From positions 12,224 through 76,223 of the forward strand of contig JAXMBN010000029.1 of the NCBI GenBank assembly GCA_046349875.1: a stretch of DNA of 64,000 nt, read 5' to 3'. The notes beneath the pieces were generated by a model, which saw only the letters and a program-made list of their open reading frames with translations, searched no databases and was not told where the DNA came from. The translations under genes were made by a program, and so were the position numbers. This DNA is from JAXMBN01 sp046349875. GTDB lineage: Bacteria; Planctomycetota; Planctomycetia; Pirellulales; Pirellulaceae. Within the stretch, counting starts at the first letter, position 1. Each line of letters starts with the position of its first letter. This document shows, one piece after another, positions 9,702-21,700 of this stretch.

Positions 9702-12700
9702 ATCGTGGTGCGACCAAAGGCTGAACGCCTGGAGTCAACGCATCTTGATCGTAGACGGTAATCGTTCCACCATCGACATCGGTATCGTTTACCAAGACGC
9801 CTGGCGTTGTCACGGTGAGAACCTGATCTTCATCCACCGTGTAACTATCCGTAACGGCAACCGGTGGAGTACCGGTCAATACTTCTACTAGATAGTCTTC
9901 AACTTCACCACCGACACCAACGCCATTATTGAGCAATCCGCCCATGGTGCTCAATCGGAATCGTGCGGCAGAGAAACCAATTGCTGCCGTGGCAGGAGTC
10001 GTAACCAAGAAGGTATTTTCGCCAGCTCGAACAGGTTGGCTACTGAGGATCTTTTCGCCCGCATCCAAGAAGTCGCCGTCATCATTCCAGTCGATCCATG
10101 CATCGACAACACCAACTCCCGACGATGTGATCACGACTGGTACAGGATTGCTGCGAGCATTGAATAGCCCGTCGAATCGAACACCGTCTTCATCATCAGC
10201 CTTCAGTGTGATGGTGGCACCAACGACAACAGCCGTCGGTAGCTTGAGATTGCCCAAAGCAATCTGACCATTGATGGCTGCAGCTATGGCACTCGCCAAA
10301 CTCGCAGGCGTTGCCGTGCCAAGGTCGATGTTAACAGCGATGTTTCCGACCGCAACCGAAACGGGGCTCACAGGGCTGTTCAGTTCGAACGTTACGGTGT
10401 TACCACTGCCGTCCTGAATCGTCATCGTTTGGCCATCCGCATACAAGGCCATGTTGGCTTGTACGGATAGAACCAAGCTACCTTCCATCAATCGAACAAC
10501 AGTCGGCGCATTGGCGGTATCGATTTGATGGGATGAGGTCCCACCAAGCGACACAACATCGGCTGTTGCGATTGGAGTGATGCCATCGATTCGTCCAGCC
10601 AACAGAGCGTTGAGTAATGCTGTGCTAAAGGCTGAAGCCAACTGATTGGCCGTGGTGAGACCAGCGATATTGACTGCGATTGCCCCGGAAATCGATGGTG
10701 CACCACCATTCACAAATTCCAAGGTTACCGACTTCAATCGCGGATCGGACACAGTCACAGAACGGCCGACCAATCCAACCGTTGGAACTGGGAATCGCAG
10801 GCGACCTGGACCATTGGTGCCAAGTTGGAGTGGCAACGATCCCAAGCTGACCGATGAATCCAAATCATCGCCAAGAGCGACCGCTTCTGGCTGTCCATCA
10901 TTGTCGGCATCTACGTAGGAACCAAGCACTAACAGCGGCTCGTCCTCTGGAAGAATTGCATGACGTGCTCCGTTGGAAGCTTGCAAGGTTGCCGCATTCG
11001 TTCCCGGTGCATCACCATAATCCAAGACAACTTCCGGCATCACGATCGTGAACTGCGTCAACGCATTGGCACGATTAGGCTGCAGTGCGTTGCCAGCGTA
11101 ATCAGTTATCGTTCCAACACTGGAAGAAGTAATTCCAGCGACCGACTGCACTCCTTCTACAAAGATCGAGTAATCGCCGACATTTGTCGCTTTGATACCA
11201 AGACCAACAGTATTGAGAGCCCTTGTGATCTGACCCGACATTTGGGTTCGGGTAAACGACGTTGATGGAACAAAATAGACTGGGACTGCACCGCCCGGCA
11301 CTCCTGTCGAGGTCAGCGGAGACGTCAACAAATTGAGAACGGTTCCCAACGGTTCATTCAACGTCACGACTGCACCGGATGATGTCGGTGTGATACCAAG
11401 ACTTGCACTTGCAATGGTCGAGGCAATCCTGCTTGCGACCGTTGCCGCTGAATCGCTGTTCGAAATGGAAATCGCGCGAGTGCCGGCAGTGAAGGAAAGA
11501 TCTTTGGTGAACTCAAAGACAACCGTCGTTGCGCCGACTCTTAAAGAGAATTGATTACCGTCCGCAATGGCCGCACCACCTGTGGGTGGCACTGTCATAC
11601 GCAAGGACGATGTGACGCCCGGTTGTCCGCGAAGTGCTAGACGTGAAGCCGAAACATCAAGCAAGTCGCCTTGCTTACCGCCAACGTGAACCACACCTCC
11701 AGTGATCGAAGATACGGGAGCGAAGCCATCTGCAAACGTCGCCCGAAGCGCGGTTGCTATTTTGTCCGCAATCTCGTCATTGGTGTCCGACCGAAGGACC
11801 GTAATCTGAGTATTGCTTGGATTGAAGCTGGCATCACCCTGAAGGTTGAATTCGAAGGTATGGCTCGGCTGTCCAAGTCGAGTCACCGTCAACAGCTGTC
11901 CGTCGGTGACACCATTAGCGGATCCTTGAACGGTAATCAGCGAGGAAGTAATTGTGACGGTATGAGCAGCTAAAGATCCGAGGTGGATCTTATCCGTCCC
12001 CAGCGACTTCGGTGCCAAATTGAGATCCACATTGGCTGGACTCAATAGTGCGTTTAGGATCTCATCGCGAACCACTGACGTCGACGCGATAGGTGTAATG
12101 GCAATGCGACGATTGCCGGGCGTTACCACACCATCGGTATCGAGCTCAAAGTTGGCAACCACTGCTCCATTGGTTACTCGGAATCGCTGGCCATCTGTCA
12201 AACCGCCAGGCCCAGCTCCCGTGGCAGGGATGGTGAGTGTCAATGTTTGTGGAACTTGAAGTACGAATCCACTTTCATATTCGAAGGTAACCTGCGAACC
12301 GTTGGACTGGGTTGCAACAAAAGTATCGCCATCTTGGACGGCGGTCGAAATCGGCGCATCCAATCGAACGCGAGGAGCATTATTCAATGTAATTTCATAA
12401 ATGCTATCTCGTCGCCAAGTTCCCGAGAAAGGCGTCAAACGAATTTCATGACTATTGACGCTGTATGTGAACGCATAGTCGACATCGGCGATCAACAGAC
12501 GACCGTTTTCAGTCAAGATGACGTTGGAAGCTGTAACCGTCGCTGGATCCGGCCCTGTTCCCGACGGTTCGCTCAAGAGAATCGAGAAGTAGGTCAAATT
12601 TCCTTGGGACAAGCGAACGTATGTATCATTTCGGTCGGTGTCGATGGAATTCGAATCATTGTCTAAAGGATTGATCAGAACTGCTATCGGTCCATTGAAG

Positions 12701-15700
12701 TCAGCACGATCCACAGCACCACGATCGATGAACACGTTCTGGCCTTGACCAGCTGGTGTGTTCATTGCAGGATCATCGACCCGAAGCAATCCACCTAGAT
12801 CACGGGTCGGTGCAACCATTGGGCTTGGAGGAAGCGATACGGCATTCTTCACTTGCGACAGAGCGGTTCGTTCTTGCAACGAGGCCAAGCTGCTATCGAT
12901 GGCTTGCGAAAGCGGAGCAGGGTAATAACGTCCATTTGACGTATTCGCGAATAACGGATCTGCAGCTGATAACGTAATCGCAAAACTGCCCAGACCTGTT
13001 CCCACTGTGTTGGTTGCATTGCCCTTGTAGAGGTTGGCACCTAGCACCGTCGAAGTGCTCTGCGCATCGACCGTAACACCCGTTCCGAGATTGAAGAAGA
13101 TGTTATTCAAGAGAGTGGGCGAAGCCCCAGTTTCCACTTGAACACCAACACCTGCCCCCAACCCAACTACCGTATTGTTGATCACGCGAGCAATCATCGA
13201 AGGAACGGTGAGCGAATTGGCCACGGTATCCCCGCTGATCAAAACACCACCTGAACCATTGTTTGCGAACACGTTGTTCATCAACACAGCGCCTGGAGCT
13301 AGGTTGGCTGTATTGAGAGTTACCAGGTTCTTTGGACTTCCTGGCATCGGCCTTGTTCCCGCGTCATTGATAAGGTCGCGACGGGTTCGATTGCCAGCAT
13401 CGACGACAACACCAAATCCGGAACTATCTCGAACGATGGTGGAGGAAACGATGACTTGTCCTTGATCGGCAAATCGATTGGCGTCTCCCAGATCCTCTCC
13501 CAAGACATCTTGACCGTATTGAACCATCAAAAGGCTCGACGTTAACGAAGTGCCTCCAAAAACATCGCCTGCAATCGTTCCGTGCAAGTAAACCAACGCA
13601 TTGTTTGATGAAACTCCGCTAGCCGTTACAGGGTTCTTTCCGCTCGAGGTCGCATTGATCTTCAAGATGGCCTGAGTGGAAGGGCTATTAATCGCGTCTC
13701 GGATCGCGTCCGCTACCTGCGAGACCGTGAATCGAGGGTCAATCAAAACACGAATTCGACCTTGTTGGACTCCGGATGAAGCAGAAGTTTGCGAAGTCAA
13801 TACATCAAACTCAAACGTCGCCGTGTTGTACCCGTCGCTCAGAGTGAAGATATCGCCATCGACTATGCCTGCTGGATCTGAAACTTGAATCGCCGTCTGA
13901 CGTGCAAGCCGATCATTGGTATCGAAAGTACGCAACAATGTTTGTGCATGAGGAGGATCGGTCGGATTTGCATTTCCAACCGTAACTTTCGGATCCGTCA
14001 TGCCATATTCAGCCCCTGTTCTTACGAAGAGCTGGTACGTTCCAGTTTCGATCGGTGCAACACCAGCTGCCTGTCCCGTAAATGGCATTCCACCTGCAGC
14101 CAATACACCATTGGCAACAATATTAGGTGTTTGGACATTCGCATAGTCGTAAACCATTTCACCGCGTTCAGCAAAACCGACGATAATATCATCGATGAAG
14201 ACACCGCCGAAGGCATTATTTTGAGCTCTTTGATCGCGTCGATTTACGGCCTCATTCTCAAAGGCGTCACCTGGTGTAGCCGTATAAAGTCCGGCAAGCT
14301 TACCTTGGTCGATCATGTTGTATCCGAGCATTCGAATGGAGTCTCGGAATACATCCCACGCCGCAATATTCGTGGAATTGCCTGCAACCGTTGGATCATT
14401 CAAAGCTCGTGCAAACGACGAACGGATCGCATCGCGAACACCGGTGATTGCAGCGTCGCGAGTTGTGGTGAACTCTTGGTGGATATCGACAATTTCATTC
14501 CCAATTGCGACCCCCGGAGTTCCGATGATGATTGCAGGGTCAAGTCCCGCGCCAACACCATGGACCCCAGCAGCCGTCGCACCCAACTTCACATTCAAGA
14601 CGTTGGTTGACAGAGAATTCGTAAACACGCCAAATCCGGCAGCTTGCAAAACCGATTTAAAGGCTGCAGCGATTGCGGATGGAGCCATCGCTGCGTTGTA
14701 GACGACCTCACGGATGCCGCCGGTGGCCAATTGAACGAACGTGAAATCCAATCCTTCCACCGTGATGATCGAACCGTCGGGAATGCTCTTGCCGCTTGGC
14801 ATATTGAGCACGAGTCCCAAATCGAATTCGAAAGTCGTACTGATTCCCGTTCTCGCATTTTGAACGGTGAAGGTATCACCATCTTCAATGGTCGTTGGGT
14901 CGATCGCTGTCACTTCGATACCGCCACGAAGCGGATCAGCGCTTCGCATGTCCGCTTGTGTCGAGAACTCGAATCGAATTCTCACGTCAGATTGACCTGC
15001 GAACGGAGCCAACGAGACACGAGCTTGTCGCCAAGCGCCGGTGTTATCAAATAGCTCTTGCGACTTGTAGTTCTTACCTTGGTTATCCGTATAGAGCGTA
15101 TTTCCTGGGTCGAACTCATTGGTGGTATTCAAGTAGTTGTTATCGTCGGTCGAGTTGTTGGTTGCCAACAACACCCAAGTCCCATCGGTTCCAGCTCCAT
15201 AGACGCGGAATGCATCGCGCATCCAATCGTCACCATTATTGTTTGGACTGTTCTTGTTTTCTGTTTCCAAGAAATAGTTGAAGTACAGCATCGGCTGATC
15301 GTCTGCACTGTACCCTCTAAGGTCAATGCGGTTACTATCGACCGAACCCGACGCACCGCCTGGCATGTTGTAGGTATTGCGGAACGCAGCAACGTCGTAT
15401 GGCCCCGTCCAAGCCCCTGGTTGTCGATTGGTTGCGTTGGGGTCTTCAAATCCAAAGTACAAACTGTTGTTGCCATTTTGGTCGGCAGTACGGCTTCCAT
15501 CGAAAGGCACCTGTTGTCCATGCCCTGCATCTGTCCCTCGCGTTCCAGTAACGTGCCAAAGGTTGACGTCGGTTGGTGAGAAATCAATGCCTGCGACGGC
15601 ACCTGCGACGGTATCCAATGCAATACTTCGGGTTCCTTGAGGAAATACCGCTTGCAACACTCCTGTCGTGCTAAAAGCGAATAGCTGCCCTGTTGTGGAA

Positions 15701-18700
15701 ACACCAAACAGCGTATTTGCTAGGCGCGCAATGTTGCGAGGCCCCGCTGTCAAACCAGTGAAGTTAATGGCATTACCAGCGGGATCGCGAACCACACCCA
15801 CCAACGTAGCAGACCCAAAGGGTGCTGAGGCCGCTGCCGTCACAACGCCAATATTCAATCGCATCAACTCACCGGCATCGGTTACGGCGAAAAGAGTTCC
15901 GCCGATATCGGTTAGTCCAGTTACGGTACCCGTTACTCCAGCAGGGTTGAAATATCCATATTCACGAATGTTGGTACCTGCATTTAAGCCGGTGTCTTCG
16001 ACGATTCGTCCACCCGTTCGATCTCCAGGTGTCGCCGAAACAGCCGCTCCGCTATCAGGATTGATTCGATAAAGAATGTTTTTTGTATTCTTGATCGTGC
16101 CAAATCCAACGGTGTTTCCATTCGCATCGACAATGGCGCTTTGATATGTCTGGTTGGCTCCACCACGGCTTGCGACACCAAACATCGCAATCGCACCACC
16201 AGCAGCCGAATTCTTTGTAGAAGTCAGAGCTGTAAACTTGACACCGACGCCATTCTGACCACCGGCGTTGGTCACTTGTTGCTGTGCGAACGTTGGTGGT
16301 GGACCAGCCGCAGTGATAACAGTCGTCCAGGTTGTTATTCCTGAAGTACCAAGCGTGGCTGCATTACCATTGGTGGTCGCATCGATCGTAATAAATGAAC
16401 CAGAGTTCGCGTCGGTAATCGTTCCCGATTGCGGCCACTGGAAACCAATGGTACGTCCATCTGGCAGGACGGTGAAATCTTCAATGTTGGCAAAGGAGTT
16501 TCCATCGGACACATCTGCTTCGATGGCCCCTGTGGCTCCGTTGAAGTAGCGAATTTTCGAATTGGAAGCCCCGTTGTTGTGAACGGTATACAATGCGACA
16601 TCTGCCAGCGTATAGGGCACGGCATTGGCGTTGCCTGCAAAGCTCACCGCAATCGGTCCCGATGCGGTTTCAACCGGATTGTTTTCAAAACGGTCGACCG
16701 AGTAACGCAGGACACCATTGGTAGGTTCAATGCGCATGGTCGGAGTCGTTGCCGCAGCAGTCGTAAACTGATTCAACTGGCTATCGGCAAAACTCGAATT
16801 GGTGACGGCGATGTAGTAAGTGCCATCAGGCAACTCTGAAGCGCCAATAAAAGGATCTCGAGATCCAAAACTTCCACGAGTCAAATCATCAGCATCCGAC
16901 CCTTGATTCGGCGCTGCCCGATCGTCGGCAATATCGGAGTCCGTTCCGATAAGAACCAACTGTAGCGTTGGTGGAATTGTTCGCGGAAGAACTTCCTTAT
17001 AAACCCACAGCGTTGTATCGGGACGTCCTAAACCGTCTGCGTAGTCGATGTCAAAGACTGTTGAAATCGTATCCTTGTTTGGATCTTGGACCGAATCTCT
17101 ATGAATACCAACTCGGAACCAATCGACGTCCGTGCGGGTTTGCATCTGAGCTGCGATCGAAAGTTCAGCGCGATCGCTATTTCCTAAGTTGCCAACGTCG
17201 ACCGTAGAGTTAGCGGGAGTGGAAGGACCACCAGCGGGTTCTGGGCCTTCGGAAATAGTTCCAAGCAATGGTGAATGACCGGGCATTCCGAGCATTTGAA
17301 TGCCGGTGACAGCATTTCGAATTTCAGCGAATCGAATGGTCGATCCACCTACTTCGTCCGTTTGTTGCAAGCGAACTTGCAGACGATAAGGACCGGTGGA
17401 AATACCACCCAGAACCTGATTCGGATCGGTCAACTTCGTCGCAGCATCGTTTGGTCCGAGATTGCTGCTGCGAACGCGAACGTAGTACGGGTTGATCGAT
17501 CCCGCCACACCAGGCAAAACAAGTCGGAAGCCAGCATCCAATGGATTGATCGATTGGAAGTCGACTTGAGCGTTCGGTGAAAGCGCATTGGTCGTTGCAA
17601 AGGAACTGGAATCCATCACCAAAGCTCGATTAGCAGCAATCAAGCTTGGGTTCGAGTAAACCGATTTGGTGACCGATTCAGCAAACGAGTTATCGCTCAT
17701 CGCAATAATTCGGCCGTTCGCGTCCACCAATTCGACAACCGAATCAAGGGCGTTTCCTGTACGATCCACATCGATCCAGATCATGCTTCCCGCTACACCG
17801 GTAAACTGATATACGTCGAGATCACTTGGGGCCGCGATCGATCCGTGGACAGTGAAACCGAGGCGAAGGTTCTCGTCACCACCGCTCAACGTACTCGACA
17901 GGTCGCCAATATTTTGGGCGCTGAATGGCACATCATTCACAGCGCGATCCTGAATCTTGTCCGCTTCAAGTTCAAAGGTCGTTTCCACATTTCGATCATT
18001 GCTATAAGCATCCAACACGATGCCTCGCCACGATCCTGGAATACCTGAGGTAATACCAGCGCCATCCGTATCGCTTTGACTTCGTCCCTCTGGATCGAAG
18101 CCAGCTCCAACCGAATCATCGGTCAAGCTCGTCAGAATCACTGGGAATCCAGGAGCGCCGATGACTTGAAGGCTTCCTCCGATACGATTCGGATTGTCAA
18201 GCGGACGCCCCGAGGCCGTAAAACCGGCAGTGTTGCCTTCCAATTTGACGACGAGACTCTCATTGACTTTACTTTGAAGTCGCAATCCGCCTAAAGAATG
18301 GAAATCGGGTATGGCAATTTCGCTCTGAAGTACGTGGACAATATCGGTATCATCCCACACAGACTCCGTCGTCAAAGTAGCGCCACGGACCCGCATGCCG
18401 TTGATGGCATTGCCACCGATTTTATTCTGCTGCACCAAGGGGCCCATATTTCCAAGCCCATATTCGACGCGATTGGCCGTACCTGTACTGCGTCCATAAT
18501 CGGTCACCGATTTGGCAGTCATCGAATTGGCGTCAATGCTGATTGCCGCAGTGCCCGGAGAGGCCGAGTTGCGAATAACGTTATCCACAATAATAGGCTG
18601 ACCGCCCATCACGTAAACAACGGCACCGTCGTTCGGTCCGTGCGCATCGCGATTGGTAGTACCGACGTTACCAACGCCCGAAGCATTGTTTTCCAAAACC

Positions 18701-21700
18701 GAATGAGCCAATCGCAGCGTGCCCTGATGGGATTCAACGGCATTGAAACTTGCGAAACCACCAGCGACGCTGCTCGAGCCACCGCCAAAGGTAATCAATG
18801 CTGAATCAATACTGATCGTCGAAAGATGTCGACCGACGATGCCCGCCCAATTACCTGCTGTTGGCGTGGTGGTAGAGCCGTCGTTGTTGCTATCGAAGGT
18901 ACCACCAGCTCCAAAGCGATCATCCAATCGGCTGGTGAAGACGATCGGCTTGGAATTGGTTCCTTCTGCGAGCAAGGTGGCCCCAAAACCAACTTCAATT
19001 CTCGATCCCAAAGACTTGATGACAACACCTGGATCGATGGCAAGACTAGCGTCGAGCCGACTACGAACCGACGACGTTGGCGCTGGCGAAATGCTTCCAC
19101 CGATCGTAAATCCATTATCGATCCATGTCGTTTGATCTTTGTTGATCTCGGCGATCAAATTGAATGGTCCCGCACCACCCACTTGACTTCGCCAAATGCG
19201 GCGACTTACAAAATCCCCAGTTGCAGCCGGTAGATTGGCAAGTCGGATCGATCCGGTCGCGCCTACTGTAATGCTTGACGAAGGTGAACTAAATAGACTC
19301 TCCCCGCCAAATCGATCGACGTAGCTAATAACATAACTGAACGTGTTGCCACTCGTTAACGTGCCCGTCGATACATCTTGAGTGAGCTGAACCAGTGAGA
19401 AATCCGGGCGATTCGACTCAAGAATTGGGCCGCCTGCAGTTCCTTGAATCACAAGGTTTTCGCCAAGGATATAGGTTACATCGGTATCGTCGATTCGAGC
19501 CGCAACCTCCAGTGGCTTGAGCTGCTGGCCCACCAACGTATCAATACGTATCTGCAGTCCATTGAGCGAGTTATTGACGAATGTATTGCCACGAATGACC
19601 GGCCCAACGCGGTCGTAGTCGCTGGAAAAACTACCGGTCAAATGATAACGAGGTTCCGTAAAGGTTGTTTCTTCAAAGCTATTTGGGTCGGCCGACATGC
19701 CAGCATCGGCGCTATTTCGAATGGTGTTATTCAACAGGGTTGGCCGTGCTTCCGACATATGGATCGGATTGACAACTCGGCTCTGCGTACCTTGCCCAAC
19801 CTGGCCACCACCATATCGAATGTCGGCGAATCCGACGTAATTGAGGAAGGATCCTTCACGTTCGCGATCGCGACGGCCTTGCGCGTGGTCGTTATTCGAA
19901 CGGAACTCGATACCACCCCAATCTCCGGGGCGAGGCAGGGTAATCAACGGATTGTTGTCGGTACCTAACGTTTCGTCGAAGAAGCTGGTGAACAATACTG
20001 GTTGCTGTGGGGTACCCAAAACTTGGATCGCACTTCCACTTCGGTCGGTCGAAGCATCTGTACTTCCTGCCAGCAAACTCGCTCCTGCCACTTTGATGAT
20101 TGCACCCGCGTCGATCATTAGCGTGACGCCCTTGGGAACGTCAAGCGATCGACCATCTTGAAGAATCCCTTGCCCTGCTCCACCATCACCGATTTCATAG
20201 GCTGGATTGTTCGAGTAGGTAGTTAGGACTCCGTCGCCACCACGCGTTCCAGCGATCCGAATAATATCGCCATCGATGGCTGCAGCTGTCGCGGTTGGAA
20301 TGGTGGTGAAAGGGCGAGCGAGCGATCCATCGGACGATCCGCCTGCATAATCTTTATCCACGAATATGGTGTGATTGGGAGCAGCAACTCCAGTCGGTGC
20401 AGCGGTACGGAACCAAAAATCAAAATTGCCGCCTGCCAATCCATCGCCATCTCCGTCGATTGCCGTGCCCGACAAATCGCGAATTTGCGATGCTGTGGTT
20501 GGCCGGAAGTCCATCTTCAATTCATACTTACCGGCACTGGTCGCTCCACTCCCTGTATTGTTCAAGAGTGGATTGAAGTCGCCATTGCCACGCGCGGTGA
20601 CAGCAATCACATATTCAGCGCCGGTATCGCCCCCATCAATGTTGGCGCGAATCAATGAATCCTTGCTGAAGTAGTTATCATTAATCGCAACCAGTTCCAG
20701 CCCGCCAGGCGTCTTTTTCATCAGGGTCAAGTAGGTATCAACAAGACTTGCATCCGCTAACCGTTCAGCCAGCGTTTCGAGGACAAGTTCACCTTTCTGT
20801 CCAGCAGGCACCGTGAATTGGTAGAGGTCGACATCGCGATTATCTGGGCGGTACATGTACTGCCCGTGAATTGTGTCCGCATCACCTGGGAACAACCATT
20901 CCAATGGATTGTTAGCCGGCGTCGCTTGACCGTTACCACCCATGATCGTTCCATTGGGCAAGTCGTAGGCGTGACCATGACCAATTAAGTGACCAATTTC
21001 GTGCAACGCAACGAAAAAGAAATTGAAGGTACCAGGAATGTTACTACCATTCCCAAAGGTATTATCCCAAGCTTCGGCCTGGTCCATAATCGCCAAGCCA
21101 CCGCCTGCGACACCCAAGGTGCCGCCTGGACCGCTTTGTTGTCCGTTCGGGGCCATATCGCCGACGACCACGGTGAGCGCAGCAGCTCCGGCTGTCTCGA
21201 TGAAATCAATTCCTAACTGGGCACTGTAAAAATCGAAGACCTCGCGAACGCGAGCCATCTGGTCGGATGTAATCGAAGTGAAGAGTGGACGTCCTAAGCT
21301 ATCGACGCCGTAAGATCGATCCAAAGCGAACGAATAGGTCATGACCGTGATGTCAGGATTGCTATCGGCGCCACCATTGTGAATTTGATTGATGCCTGGA
21401 TCAATTGGATCAATATCACGATGACCTACATCAAATGTACCACCAGGATAATCTGGCAGGACCGCACTCCCTGTCATTCGAATTTCTTGAGATACCGATG
21501 CAGAGAAGGGGCCACTCAAGGTTCCCAAGGATTGCGCATTGACGACAACGTCGCCGATGTCGGCCGCGAAATTGAATTGAATGGGAACGCTTGGAGTCGC
21601 AGCATTCCCAAAAGCCTCATTCGAACCAATCCGCAATCGGAAGGTTCCTGCTCCGCCGGCGAGTGTATCCAAATCTCCTGCAAACGTTAGAACCGCTTTA